Shown here piece after piece: positions 8,166 through 17,031 of a stretch of 64,000 nucleotides of DNA. The notes below the pieces were generated by a model. That model was given only the letters and a program-made list of their open reading frames with translations. It was not told where the DNA came from and did not search any database. Made by a program: the position numbers and the translations under genes. The stretch lies in assembly GCF_013087515.1 (NCBI RefSeq), contig NZ_JABFCN010000048.1, forward strand, positions 1 through 64,000, given 5' to 3'. Numbering within the stretch: the stretch's first letter is position 1; every line of letters starts with the position of its first letter. The stretch is from Rhizobium sophorae. GTDB lineage: Bacteria; Pseudomonadota; Alphaproteobacteria; Rhizobiales; Rhizobiaceae.

Positions 8166-9125
8166 ATGAGCATTCCCAAGACACATCCCTTCGATTTCGA
8201 CCCCACCTACGGCATGCCTCTCGCGGAGCTTCTCGCGGTCGAGCCGCCGGAGGCGCCTGAGGGTTTCGATGCGTTCTGGCAGGCGCGCTATCTGAAAGCG
8301 CTGGCGGTCGATCCGCAGCCGGTGCTGCGCCGGAGCAAGATCACCCATCCCGACTGGCACGTGCTCGACCTCGTCTATCTCTCGACCGGCTCTTTCCGGA
8401 TCGGCGGCTGGCTCATCCTGCCGCGCAAGGGGGAGGTGCGGCGCGGCCTCGTCGTCGGGCATGGTTATGGCGGGCGGGATCGGCCTGAATTCGATCTGCC
8501 AGTCAAGGAAACGGCAGTGCTTTTTCCCTGCTGCCGCGGGCTGTCGCTTAGCGCTCGTCCGCCGATCTCGCAGAATCCCTCCTGGCATGTGCTGCACGAT
8601 ATCGACAAGCCGAAATCCTATATCATCGGCGGCTGCGTCGAGGATATCTGGCTCGCGGTTTCGACGCTTGTTGCGCTCTATCCCTGGCTGTCAGGGTATA
8701 TCGGTTATAGCGGCATCAGCTTCGGCGGCGGTGTCGGGGCGATGGCGATCGCTTACGAACAGCGCATCGATCGCGGTCATCTGACGCTGCCGAGTTTCGG
8801 GGATCAGCCGCTGCGGCTGACCTTGCCGACAGTCGGCAGCGCGCAATCGGTGCAGGAGTATTATAAGAAACACGCAGATGTGCTCGAGACGCTTCGGCTC
8901 TACGATGCGGCAACGGCCGCTTCGCGGATCAAGGTGCCGATGCTGGTTGCTGTTGCGCTGTTCGATCCTTCGGTCGCGCCGCCCTGCCAGTTTGCTGTCG
9001 CGAATGCGATACCAAAATGTAATGAAATCTTCATCCTGGATGCAGGGCATTTCGACTATCCTGACAGAGCTGAGCAAGAGGCGATTCTCCGCGACAAGGT
9101 GGGACAGTTTTTCAGGGTGCCATGA
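8166..9125 (+). CDS. AXE1-type acetyl esterase / deacetylase
   Basis: A 319-residue alpha/beta hydrolase resembling acetyl xylan esterase / cephalosporin-C deacetylase. The N-terminal helix FDAFWQARYLKAL, the lid strand GGWLILPRKG, the oxyanion stretch GHGYGGRDRPEF, the nucleophile elbow GISFGGG (Ser185) and His295 in DAGHFDYPD are visible. No signal peptide, so a cytoplasmic deacetylase of small acylated sugars or similar is likely. Its TGA overlaps the ATG of the next hydrolase by four bases, implying translational coupling. Confidence 0.75.
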   Translation: MSIPKTHPFDFDPTYGMPLAELLAVEPPEAPEGFDAFWQARYLKALAVDPQPVLRRSKITHPDWHVLDLVYLSTGSFRIGGWLILPRKGEVRRGLVVGHGYGGRDRPEFDLPVKETAVLFPCCRGLSLSARPPISQNPSWHVLHDIDKPKSYIIGGCVEDIWLAVSTLVALYPWLSGYIGYSGISFGGGVGAMAIAYEQRIDRGHLTLPSFGDQPLRLTLPTVGSAQSVQEYYKKHADVLETLRLYDAATAASRIKVPMLVAVALFDPSVAPPCQFAVANAIPKCNEIFILDAGHFDYPDRAEQEAILRDKVGQFFRVP

Positions 9126-9850
9126 ACCGCGAATATCTGCGCTGGTACAGTCAGCGGCTGCATCGAGACATGGAGATGCTGGTGTTCGGCCATGCCGGCG
9201 CCAAGGTTTTGGTTTTCCCGACGCGGGAAGGGCGCTTCTTCGAATATGAGCAGCTCGGCTTGGTCGGAAGCCTTGCCGACAAGCTGCAGGCCGGACAACT
9301 TCAACTCTATTGCATCGAGGGCCTGGCGGCCGAGAGCCTCTATGGCTTCCATCGCCATCCGGCCGAACGCATCCGTCGGCATGCCGCTCTGGAGGAGTAT
9401 ATCCTCAACGAGGTGCTGCCGCTGATGGCGGCGAAGAACTCGCATGACTGCACCATCGTGCACGGATGCAGCCTCGGCGCCTTTCAGGCGGCGAGCCTCG
9501 TCTTCCGCCATCCGCATCTCTTCCGCAAGCTCGTCGCCTTTTCCGGCCGCTACGACCTGACGATGAAGGTGGAATCCTTCGGCGACCTGTTCGACGGCTA
9601 TTACGACGACAGCATCTATTTCCACACGCCGGTGCATTTCCTGCCCGGACTTGGCGACGACTGGCGGCTCGACAGGCTGCGTCAGCTCGACATCGTTCTC
9701 ACCATCGGCGATGCCGATCCTTTCCTCGACAACAACCGTTATCTCAGCCGGTTGCTGGGCGAGAAAAATGTCGGGCATCAGTTACATGTCTGGGACGGAC
9801 GCGCCCACCGCGCCGGAGCCTGGAGGAAGATGGCGCCGCTTTACATCTGA
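9122..9850 (+). CDS. Esterase-like alpha/beta hydrolase
   Basis: A 242-residue protein of the putative esterase (esterase D / Fes-like) type. After an N-terminal strand pair with VLVFPTREGRFFEYE, the nucleophile elbow HGCSLGAFQA puts Ser117 as catalytic, an Asp lies in TIGDADPFLDN, and a C-terminal His is in DGRAHRAGAW. No signal peptide. It overlaps the preceding deacetylase-like gene by an ATGA, so the two probably work in one pathway. Its stop is 13 bases from the convergent dhaK stop. Confidence 0.7.
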   Translation: MNREYLRWYSQRLHRDMEMLVFGHAGAKVLVFPTREGRFFEYEQLGLVGSLADKLQAGQLQLYCIEGLAAESLYGFHRHPAERIRRHAALEEYILNEVLPLMAAKNSHDCTIVHGCSLGAFQAASLVFRHPHLFRKLVAFSGRYDLTMKVESFGDLFDGYYDDSIYFHTPVHFLPGLGDDWRLDRLRQLDIVLTIGDADPFLDNNRYLSRLLGEKNVGHQLHVWDGRAHRAGAWRKMAPLYI

Positions 9851-9863
9851 CACCGGGATGCCG

Positions 9864-10856
9864 TCACGGCCAACGCAAAGCCGCCGTCGCCACCGGCTCG
9901 TCCCAGAGCGCGATCTCCTCGTCGGTCAGCAAGGCAAGGGTGACCGACAGTCCCTGCATGTCGAGCGAGGTGACGTAGGTTCCAACAAGCGAGCGTTCGA
10001 TCGGGATGGCTTTCTCCTCGATGAAGCGGCGGGCGCTGTTATAGGCGAGATAGAGTTCGGCGGGCGGGGTTCCGCCGAGGCCGTTGACGAAGAGCAGTGC
10101 CTTGCCGCCCGGCGTCATCGCGATGTCGCCGGCGATGGTCTGGCAGAGATGATCGATGATGGCGTCCGAGGCGGCGAAAGGCTGCCTGGCATGGCCGGGC
10201 TCGCCATGGATGCCGACGCCTATTTCCATTTCGTCGGGTCCGAGCGAAAACGTCGTGCGCTCGGTCTGCGGCACTGTCACGCCGTTCAGCGCGACACCCA
10301 TGGAGCGGATGCGTGTGTTCAGTCCCTCGCCAAGCTGCTTCAACGCGGCAAGCGGCATGCCGCGTTCGGCGGCAGCACCGAGGATCTTTTCGACGATCAG
10401 CGTTCCGGCGACACCGCGCCGGCCGCGGCCTTCGCCTGTTCTCGACGTTTCGATATCGTCGCTGACGACGACCATGTCGAGGCTGTGGCGGTCGCTGGCC
10501 ATCTCGATCGCCATTTCGAAATTCATCAGGTCGCCGTCGTAATTCTTGACCACGAGCAGGCAGCCGGCGCCGGTATCGGCTTCTTCGATGGCGGCAATGA
10601 TCTGGCTCGGTGTCGGCGAGGTGAAGATATGGCCGACGCAGGCGGCATCCAGCATGCCGTGGCCAACGAAGCCGATATGCATCGGCTCATGACCGGCGCC
10701 GCCGCCTGATATAAGCGCCACCTTGCCAGGGGTAAGATGGCGGCGGCGGATGCACTTGCGCTCGGGCCCGAACACCACGAAGGCCTCATGGGCGCGCACG
10801 AAGCCTTCGACGCTTTCGGCGACCATGGTTTCCGCAGCGTTCATGAACTTCTTCAT
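9864..10856 (-). CDS. dhaK: Dihydroxyacetone kinase subunit DhaK
   Basis: A 330-residue DhaK. The substrate-binding subunit forms a covalent hemiaminal with dihydroxyacetone through a histidine, here His217 in GVGIHGEPG; the glycine-rich SGGGAGHEPMHIGFVGHGML (about 50-69) lines the site. Start at 10856 has GGGAGGGG about 4 bases upstream. It is the last gene of the long minus-strand operon, after EI, HPr, EIIA and DhaL, with which it should form a PEP-dependent DHA kinase. A second DhaK domain is present in the DhaKL fusion upstream, so the operon carries two DHA-binding subunits. Confidence 0.9.
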   Translation of the reverse strand: MKKFMNAAETMVAESVEGFVRAHEAFVVFGPERKCIRRRHLTPGKVALISGGGAGHEPMHIGFVGHGMLDAACVGHIFTSPTPSQIIAAIEEADTGAGCLLVVKNYDGDLMNFEMAIEMASDRHSLDMVVVSDDIETSRTGEGRGRRGVAGTLIVEKILGAAAERGMPLAALKQLGEGLNTRIRSMGVALNGVTVPQTERTTFSLGPDEMEIGVGIHGEPGHARQPFAASDAIIDHLCQTIAGDIAMTPGGKALLFVNGLGGTPPAELYLAYNSARRFIEEKAIPIERSLVGTYVTSLDMQGLSVTLALLTDEEIALWDEPVATAALRWP

Positions 10857-10907
10857 CAAGCCCCTCCCAAGGCCAAAAGCATTACGTTACGTTAACCAGC
10901 TCACTCG

Positions 10908-11315
10908 TCATTCCGCACCCGATATGGCGACGATCTTCTGCACCAGATCGGAGATCGCCTCTTCCAGCAGGCGGTTTTTCCTGTCGTCGCCGAAATCGGG
11001 CACCATCAGCGACAGGTGCCGCAATTTCTCGGAATGGCCGAGGTCCGGCAACTTGCCGGGATGGGCGGCCTGATAGGCTTCGAGAAAGCGCTCCTGTTCA
11101 GCGGCGCTGAAATGGCAGACGCGGACGATGGTCGCGAGATGGCGCGCCGGCAGCGGCGTCGCATAGGTCGGGCTGGTGATCTGGGTGACGAAGCTGCGAT
11201 GTTTTCCAAGCGCCGTCGCCAGGCGTTGGCGCGTGCCCGATGGCCTGTTGTCGATGATCTGCGCCAGAATGGACTTGTAGGCAATAATGGCGTCTTCGGT
11301 CTCTTCGCGCGCCAT
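10908..11315 (-). CDS. Small HTH-like protein inside the DHA kinase operon
   Basis: A 135-residue soluble protein that begins one base after the EI stop and ends 51 bases before dhaK. Its N-terminal half (AYKSILAQIIDNRPSGTRQRLATALGKHRSFVTQITSP) reads like a helix-turn-helix of the Xre kind, followed by ARHLATIVRVCHFSAAEQERFLEAYQ. The C-terminal part (about 85-130) is predicted helical. I do not recognise a named family. Position suggests either a regulator of the operon or a partner of the kinase subunits. Confidence 0.7.
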   Translation of the reverse strand: MAREETEDAIIAYKSILAQIIDNRPSGTRQRLATALGKHRSFVTQITSPTYATPLPARHLATIVRVCHFSAAEQERFLEAYQAAHPGKLPDLGHSEKLRHLSLMVPDFGDDRKNRLLEEAISDLVQKIVAISGAE

Positions 11316-11316
11316 C

Positions 11317-12921
11317 CTATTCTCCGGCTGCCCTTGTGCCATCGGCGTTGAGGCCGATGATCGCCGATCTTATCGCGGGACGCCGGGCCGGCGCCACGGA
11401 AAAATGCCGGAGACCGGCGGCGAGCAACCCCGGTAGATAGCTCGGATTGCCAGCCATGTCGCCGCAGATGCTGACCGGCTTGCCGGAGGTCAGCTTAACA
11501 GCCTGGGCAATGAGCCGGAGTACGGCGGGTGCTGCCTTGCCGGCATCGGCGTCGATGTCGTCGCGGGCGGAGGCGGCGAGATATTGCGCGAGATCGTTGG
11601 TTCCGAACGAGAAGAACGCGGCAGATCCAAAAGTGTCGAGCATCAATGCGGCTGCCGGCACCTCCACCATCATGCCGATCGGCGGCATACGATGGAGCAG
11701 GGAACGGCGGCCGAGCTTTTCGGCTTCCTCGCGGAATATTTCGCGCATCCTGTCGATCTCGTCGGGAAAGGTCACCATCGGCAGCATCACCGAGAGTCTG
11801 CCGAAGACGGCGGCGCGCAGCAGGGCACGGGCCTGGACGCGGGCGATTTCCGGCCGGGCAAGCAGCAGCCGGATGCCGCGCAAGCCCGAATCCAGAGTCG
11901 GCAGATCTTCCAGGCCGGCAAGCGGCTTGTCGCCGCCGATATCGAGCATTCTTATGGTCACCGGCTTTTCGCCCGCCTGTTCCATCACGTGGCGATAGAT
12001 CGCAAGCTGCCGTTCCTCATTGGCGGCATCGGCGAGCGAGGTGACGGAAAATTCCGAGCGCATCAGGCCGACGCCCGCCGTTGCCGGATCGAGCGTATCG
12101 ATCTCGGCGGGATCGTTGATGTTGATGGAGATGAGGATGGGCACACCGTCTGCCGTGCGCAGTTCACCGCTTTCGGTTTGCGTGTCGCCGGCGGGCGCTT
12201 GTGGGGGTGCAAGCGGCGGGATCAGCATGCCGCCCGTCTGCAGGACGACCGTGCCGGCGTCGCCATCGACGCTGACAGGATCGCCTTCCGCGACCGAAAA
12301 GCGGCCGGTGCCGACCACCATCGGTACCGATTTCGCCCGAGCGAGCAGGGCGACATGGCCGGCGGTGCTGCCCGCAAACAGTGCGATGCCGCCGCCCTTT
12401 GACCAGTCATGGGCGAGAAAGCGGCTCGGCTCCATGTCCTTGCCGACGAAGACCGAACCGGGCGGAAAATCGGCGATCGGGGTGCCGGCGAGCGCCCCGA
12501 GCACGCGGTTCTTGATGTCGAGAATATCGACGGCGCGGGCCCGCATCTGTTCCTCGTCGGCCGCTTCGAGTTCGCCGATATAGGCGTCGAGGGTGGCGAC
12601 CCAGGCGAAGACGACGTTCTGGTCCCCTTCCATGCGCGCGCCTGTCGCTTCCGCGATCGTCGGATCGCGCAGCACCTCGATCTGGAAATCGATGATATCG
12701 CGGCTTTCGGCGTCGGCTCCTTCGGCAAGGCGCTCGAGTTCGTTGATCGAGATGTCGATCGCCTTTTCCAGCGCGCCGAATCCGCCGACGGTTCCGGGTG
12801 CTGTGGCAGCGTCCGGCCGTTCGGCAGCGGAAGGAGCCTTCGGCTCCTCCGCGAGAAAGGCCGGGCCGGATGCGATGCCCGGGGATGCGCTCTTTCCTTT
12901 CAGCTTAAGCGGTTCGGCCAT
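11317..12921 (-). CDS. PTS enzyme I-like phosphotransferase (DhaM EI module)
   Basis: A 534-residue enzyme I of the PEP:phosphotransferase system. The N-terminal phosphohistidine domain opens with LKGKSASPGIASGPAF and holds the active-site histidine, His189, in AGSTAGHVALLAR. The PEP-binding barrel is complete: MRSEF, IRMLDIGGDKPL, SGLRGIRLLLARP, MVEVPAA, FSFGTNDLAQY, and catalytic Cys486 in SICGDMAGN. It should move phosphate from PEP to the HPr encoded just upstream (17-base overlap). In E. coli these modules are fused in DhaM; here they are separate. Start 12921 has GAGGAAA upstream. It is probably dedicated to DHA rather than a general EI. Confidence 0.88.
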   Translation of the reverse strand: MAEPLKLKGKSASPGIASGPAFLAEEPKAPSAAERPDAATAPGTVGGFGALEKAIDISINELERLAEGADAESRDIIDFQIEVLRDPTIAEATGARMEGDQNVVFAWVATLDAYIGELEAADEEQMRARAVDILDIKNRVLGALAGTPIADFPPGSVFVGKDMEPSRFLAHDWSKGGGIALFAGSTAGHVALLARAKSVPMVVGTGRFSVAEGDPVSVDGDAGTVVLQTGGMLIPPLAPPQAPAGDTQTESGELRTADGVPILISININDPAEIDTLDPATAGVGLMRSEFSVTSLADAANEERQLAIYRHVMEQAGEKPVTIRMLDIGGDKPLAGLEDLPTLDSGLRGIRLLLARPEIARVQARALLRAAVFGRLSVMLPMVTFPDEIDRMREIFREEAEKLGRRSLLHRMPPIGMMVEVPAAALMLDTFGSAAFFSFGTNDLAQYLAASARDDIDADAGKAAPAVLRLIAQAVKLTSGKPVSICGDMAGNPSYLPGLLAAGLRHFSVAPARRPAIRSAIIGLNADGTRAAGE

Positions 12922-13249
12922 GTTTCTTTTCCTCATCGAAGTTGCGCTCGATGAGTTCCTTAAGGGCGCGGATCGCCTCTTCGGCGAGAATGCCGTCGGC
13001 GCGGATCCGGAGGATCGATCCTTTGCGGATTCTCGCGCCCATGATCTTGATGATGCTCTTGCCGTTCAGCCAGATATCGCTGCCGTTGACGGCGACCTCG
13101 ATCGAGCAGGGGAAGGACTTGGCAAGCCGCGTGAAGGTCACGGAGGGGCGGGCATGCAGCCCGACGCCGTGCTTGACTTCCACCTCCGTCTGGCAATTCA
13201 CGTGCAATGGATCGGGCTCCTGTTTTTCAATACGCAATCCGCTCGTCAT
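12905..13249 (-). CDS. HPr-like phosphocarrier (DhaM HPr module)
   Basis: A 114-residue HPr-family protein. The phosphoryl-accepting His32 lies in GVGLHARPSVTFT, and the region NGKSIIKIMG with Ser65 matches the regulatory serine loop of HPr. It is longer than classical HPr (about 85-90 residues) because of an N-terminal tail of about 20 residues and a charged C-terminal tail. Its ATG overlaps the EIIA stop by one base and its end overlaps the EI start by 17 bases, so EIIA, HPr and EI are tightly coupled. Confidence 0.88.
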   Translation of the reverse strand: MTSGLRIEKQEPDPLHVNCQTEVEVKHGVGLHARPSVTFTRLAKSFPCSIEVAVNGSDIWLNGKSIIKIMGARIRKGSILRIRADGILAEEAIRALKELIERNFDEEKKHGRTA

Positions 13250-13647
13250 CAGGGGGAGAGTTCCTCGGCTGTGGCGACGACCTTGGCAAGCGACGCGCCC
13301 CCCGACGCCTCGGCGGCGGCGATGACGGCGCCTTCGACCAGCGGCGCGTTGCAGATGGAGACGAGGCCTGAGCGGGGAAGGCCCAGCATTTCGATCGCCA
13401 TCTCGCTGTTGGTTTCAGCACCGCCGAGATCGACGAAGACGGCGACGCCGGCATCGGACCAGGCGGCTTCGATCGCCCTCAGAATGCCGCCGGCATCGGT
13501 GCCGAGTTCGCCATGGGCATTGCCGCCCGACCAGGCGAGCGGCACGCAGTCGCCGACCATCTGCCGCACCATGTCGGCGATCCCCCTTGCCACCAGCGGC
13601 GAGTGGGAGACGATCACGATACCCACATTTGCAGTCTTTCCATTCAT
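13249..13647 (-). CDS. dhaM: DhaM, EIIA-like PTS component
   Basis: A 132-residue protein of the mannose-family EIIA fold as found at the N-terminus of DhaM. The phosphohistidine is His15 in VIVSHSPLVARG; the rest (GIADMVRQMVGDCVPLAWSGG, VAVFVDLGGAETNSEMAIEML) matches the family well. It would pass phosphate from HPr to the ADP bound on DhaL. The start at 13647 has AAGGACGG 5-6 bases upstream; an ATG at 13665 that overlaps the DhaL stop is an alternative. Confidence 0.87.
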   Translation of the reverse strand: MNGKTANVGIVIVSHSPLVARGIADMVRQMVGDCVPLAWSGGNAHGELGTDAGGILRAIEAAWSDAGVAVFVDLGGAETNSEMAIEMLGLPRSGLVSICNAPLVEGAVIAAAEASGGASLAKVVATAEELSP

Positions 13648-13664
13648 GTCCGTCCTTGGATTCA

Positions 13665-14282
13665 TTAGGGGCGATGCTCCCCGAGATAGCGGCAGATCGC
13701 CGTGGTCAGCAGCGCGCAGCTCGAGGCGCCGGGATCGACGTGGCCGATCGAGCGGTCGCCGAGATAGGCGGCGCGCCCGCGCATCGCCTTCATCGCGGCG
13801 GTCCTGTCGGCGGAGCGTTCGGCCTTGCGGGCAATGTCGCCGAGTGGTGACCGCTTTGCCAGTGCGGCGTGCACGGGATAGAGCACATCAAGAAGCGTCT
13901 TGTCGCCGGCATGGGCGCGCCCGCGTCTTGCCACCGCGTCGATCGCCTGTTTCAGCACCTGCGAGAAATCGGCCTTTTCCGGGCTTTTGCGAAGCTCGCG
14001 GCCAATCTCCATCAGCAGCGTGCCGTAGAGCGGGCCGGCAGCACCCCCGACATTCATTACCAGTGTCAGACCGATCTTTTCCACAGCGTCGGGAAAGGGC
14101 AGGCTGGACAGGCTTTCGCCCTCGGCGCTCACCGCCTCGCAGCCGCGCCGCATATTGGTTCCGTGATCGCCATCGCCGATGGCGCGATCGAGTGCGCAGA
14201 GGTGATCGGTGTTCTCCGCGATCGTCGCGCGGCACACCTCGATCAATCCTGCCACAAGCATCGGTTCCGCCTGCACTGCCAT
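13665..14282 (-). CDS. dhaL: Dihydroxyacetone kinase subunit DhaL
   Basis: A 205-residue DhaL, the ADP/ATP-binding subunit. Mg-nucleotide ligands are visible in DRAIGDGDHGTNM (Asp32, Asp37, Asp39, His40, Asn43), with a second loop GGAAGPLYGTLLMEIG and the C-terminal GRAAYLGDRSIGHVDPGA. In PTS-type DHA kinases the tightly bound ADP on DhaL is re-phosphorylated by DhaM. Its stop overlaps or abuts the DhaM start. The AGGGAGG directly before the ATG is closer than usual, so a slightly later start at 14261 cannot be excluded. Confidence 0.9.
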   Translation of the reverse strand: MAVQAEPMLVAGLIEVCRATIAENTDHLCALDRAIGDGDHGTNMRRGCEAVSAEGESLSSLPFPDAVEKIGLTLVMNVGGAAGPLYGTLLMEIGRELRKSPEKADFSQVLKQAIDAVARRGRAHAGDKTLLDVLYPVHAALAKRSPLGDIARKAERSADRTAAMKAMRGRAAYLGDRSIGHVDPGASSCALLTTAICRYLGEHRP

Positions 14283-14329
14283 CCTCCCTATCGCCGCGTC
14301 TCCCGCGCGGCTCTCGAACTTTACGCCGG

Positions 14330-15970
14330 TCAGGCGAGGCTTGCCACCACGCCGAACGCGCCGGCAACCGCGACCGCACCGGGATCGGCAACGCCCGCCA
14401 GATCCCTTTCGCCGACATAGGAGGCGCGTCCGGCTCTCGCCTTCGTCATCGTCTTCGTCGACTCCGCCCCCGCTACGGCTGCCCTTGCGGCTGCGGCGAT
14501 GTCGCCGGATGCGAGCGCCTGCAGGGCAGGCGAGAGCGCATCGACCATCGTCCGGTCGCCGACTGCGGCTCCGCCATAGAACGTCATCCTGTCGAGCCCG
14601 GCAAGAAGGGCTGCCGATATATCGGCCTTGTCGGCCATGGCCTTTGCCGCCGCAGTGAAGAAGATCGACAACAGCACGCCGCTCGATCCGCCCATGCTGG
14701 TGCCGAGGATATCGCCGAGCGCGGCGAGCGTTGCCGCCGGCCGGTCGAGCGGCAGCGTGTCGAGACGGGCCAGCACGCTGCGGGCGCCTGTCGCAACCGT
14801 CGAGCCGGTGTCGCCGTCGCCGACCCGGCCGTCCAGCCGGTTGAGTTCGTTTTCCTGCGAGATCAGATGTTCGCAGAGCGCCGTGATCAGGCGCCGGTTG
14901 TGTGTGTTCTCCCCGGCCACGGCCGCGCCGTTCAATCCGGCCGCCGTCCTCGGTGCGGCGATGGTCTGGATCTCGTGGCGTTCGACGGCCGGCATCCAGG
15001 CATGCGGCTCAACCGCCGCCATTAGCGCCGCATCGCGAGCGGCATCCAGCCGGATCAGCGACAGCGAGAAGCCATTCATGTTGAGCGCGGTCATCATCGG
15101 CGCCGGGCCGATGATCAGCCGGACGCGGCGGCCAAGCGGCGAGGACAGCACTGTTTTGGCAATGACGGTCATTTCGAGCGGCGGCACGGCGCCGAGATTG
15201 TTGATGAGGAGGGCGTGGCTTGCTCCTTCGCGCAGCGCGGGCGACAGGCGCGTCACCATGGTGGAGACGATATCGGCGACCGGCTGCAGGATGATGCGCT
15301 CGACGCCGGGCTCGCCATGGATGCCGAGGCCGAGTTCGCCTTCATCTGCGCCGAGACGATCCTCATGCGCCTGGCCGGGCACACTGCAGGTGGAGAGCGA
15401 CATGCCGAGTGAGACGATTTCGCCGGCGGCGGCTGCGGCATGGGTGGCGACCGTTTTCAGATCGTCGTCCCTTTCGGCGTGATATCCAGCGATCTTATGG
15501 ACGAACAGCGTGCCAGCGACGCCACGCGGCTGGGTGATGCCGGGGATGGCGATGTCGTCGGCGACGATGACCATTTCGACGTCGAAGCCCTCGGCGCGCG
15601 CCTTCTCGGCGGCGAGGCCGAAATTCAGGCGGTCGCCGGTGTAGTTCTTGACGATCAGCAGGGCGCCTTTCGGGCCGGTCACGGCGCGGATTGCCGTCAG
15701 CACCGCATCGACGCTCGGCGAGGCGAAGATTTCGCCGGATACGGCAGCCGTCAACATGCCCTTACCGACGAAGCCGGCATGCGAGGGCTCATGGCCGGCG
15801 CCGCCGCCCGAGATGATCGCCACCTTCGACTTGTCCCAGTCCGCGCGCAGGATCACCTTGATGTCGGGAAAGCTGTCGAGGCGGGCAAGACGACCGTTGC
15901 TGCTCGTCATAAGCAGACCGTCCAGAGCTTCGGTGACGATGTTTTCCCTGCGGTTGAAGAAGTGTTTCAT
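14330..15970 (-). CDS. DhaK-DhaL fusion, ATP-type dihydroxyacetone kinase
   Basis: A 546-residue two-domain kinase. Residues 1 to about 335 are a DhaK domain with SGGGAGHEPSHAGFVGKGML (54-73) and the substrate-binding His218 in LGIHGEPG; about 355-546 form a DhaL domain with GRVGDGDTGSTVATGA for Mg-nucleotide and GRASYVGERDLAGVADPGA at the end. This is the layout of single-chain ATP-dependent DHA kinases. In the same operon as a full PTS-type set, it gives the cell two routes to DHA phosphate, or it acts on a different triose, ketose or tetrulose sugar. Confidence 0.87.
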   Translation of the reverse strand: MKHFFNRRENIVTEALDGLLMTSSNGRLARLDSFPDIKVILRADWDKSKVAIISGGGAGHEPSHAGFVGKGMLTAAVSGEIFASPSVDAVLTAIRAVTGPKGALLIVKNYTGDRLNFGLAAEKARAEGFDVEMVIVADDIAIPGITQPRGVAGTLFVHKIAGYHAERDDDLKTVATHAAAAAGEIVSLGMSLSTCSVPGQAHEDRLGADEGELGLGIHGEPGVERIILQPVADIVSTMVTRLSPALREGASHALLINNLGAVPPLEMTVIAKTVLSSPLGRRVRLIIGPAPMMTALNMNGFSLSLIRLDAARDAALMAAVEPHAWMPAVERHEIQTIAAPRTAAGLNGAAVAGENTHNRRLITALCEHLISQENELNRLDGRVGDGDTGSTVATGARSVLARLDTLPLDRPAATLAALGDILGTSMGGSSGVLLSIFFTAAAKAMADKADISAALLAGLDRMTFYGGAAVGDRTMVDALSPALQALASGDIAAAARAAVAGAESTKTMTKARAGRASYVGERDLAGVADPGAVAVAGAFGVVASLA

Positions 15971-16023
15971 CGATTGAGACCCGTCTGTTTGTTTTTCATG
16001 CCATCGTCATGTCTGTTTGCCGG

Positions 16024-17031
16024 TCAGGACAGGCGCTGTCCAGCCGCATCGAAATAAAGCGGATCACGCAGCGTCAGGCTGATCCGGTCGCCCGGCGCGA
16101 TCGCCAGATATGGATCTGCAAGTGTGACGAGCTTGTGATTGCCAGCCCTGATGTGCAGATGGTTCTGGTCGCCGAGATGCTCGATCCAGTCGATCTCGGC
16201 ATTGGCATCCGGTCCTAAGACGATATCAAGATGTTCGGTACGGGCGCCGACGGTCTTCGTGCCGGCTGGCGGCTGGCCGCCGGGAAGCAGGTCCGCCGGC
16301 AGAAGGTTGATATGCGGCTGGCCGAGGCGGGCGGCGACATGCAGGTTGGCGGGATTACCGTAGATTTCGCGCGGTGTTCCAACCTGCATCAGCCGTCCCT
16401 CGGCAACGATGCCGATGCGGTCGGCCATGGTCATGGCTTCCACCTGGTCGTGAGTGACATAGAGCAGCGTCGAGCCGAGTTCCTTCTGGATACGCTTCAG
16501 TTCCAGGCGCAGTTCGGCGCGCAGCTTGGCGTCGAGCGAGGAGAGCGGCTCGTCCATCAGATAGATCGCCGGCCGGCGCACCAGCGCCCGGCCGATCGCG
16601 ACACGCTGCATCTCGCCGCCTGAAAGCCTGGTCGAGCGGTTCTCCAGCTTATGGTCGATCCGGACCATGCGCGCGACTTCGCGCACGCGCCGGTCGATCT
16701 CCACCGCACTCAGCTTGCGGACCGGCGCCTTCAGCGGGAAGGCGAGGTTCTCGTAAACCGTCATATGCGGATAGAGAGAATATTGCTGGAAGACGAAGGC
16801 GACGTCGCGTTCGGCCGGCGCCTCGGCGGCGACATTGCGACCGCCGATCTCGATGCCGCCGCTATCGGGCTTTTCGAGGCCGGCGATCAGCCGCAGCGTC
16901 GTGGTCTTGCCGGCGCCTGTAGGACCGAGCAGCACGACGAATTCGCCGTCGCGGATCGACAGATCGAGATCAGCAAGAGCCTGGGTGTCGCCGAAGCGCT
17001 TGGCGAGGTTCCTGAGGACGACATCAGCCAT
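16024..17031 (-). CDS. ABC transporter ATP-binding protein (carbohydrate/polyol type)
   Basis: A 335-residue MalK/UgpC-type ATPase. Walker A GPTGAGKT at 36-43, signature LSGGE at 136-140 and Walker B LMDEP at 158-162 are intact; the C-terminal third (about 235-335) is the TOBE-type regulatory region. It overlaps the preceding ATPase gene by 8 bases, so the importer uses a heterodimer of two ATPases, as in the rhizobial glycerol transporter GlpSTPQV. It energises uptake through the two permeases upstream. Confidence 0.88.
   Translation of the reverse strand: MADVVLRNLAKRFGDTQALADLDLSIRDGEFVVLLGPTGAGKTTTLRLIAGLEKPDSGGIEIGGRNVAAEAPAERDVAFVFQQYSLYPHMTVYENLAFPLKAPVRKLSAVEIDRRVREVARMVRIDHKLENRSTRLSGGEMQRVAIGRALVRRPAIYLMDEPLSSLDAKLRAELRLELKRIQKELGSTLLYVTHDQVEAMTMADRIGIVAEGRLMQVGTPREIYGNPANLHVAARLGQPHINLLPADLLPGGQPPAGTKTVGARTEHLDIVLGPDANAEIDWIEHLGDQNHLHIRAGNHKLVTLADPYLAIAPGDRISLTLRDPLYFDAAGQRLS

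Noticed and set aside
12593..15025. Long plus-strand open frame opposite the dhaL/dhaM/EI genes (810 codons)
   Set aside because: It is an antisense shadow caused by high GC; the minus-strand frames carry full conserved kinase and PTS motifs, while this frame is rich in Arg/Ser/Ala without any domain.
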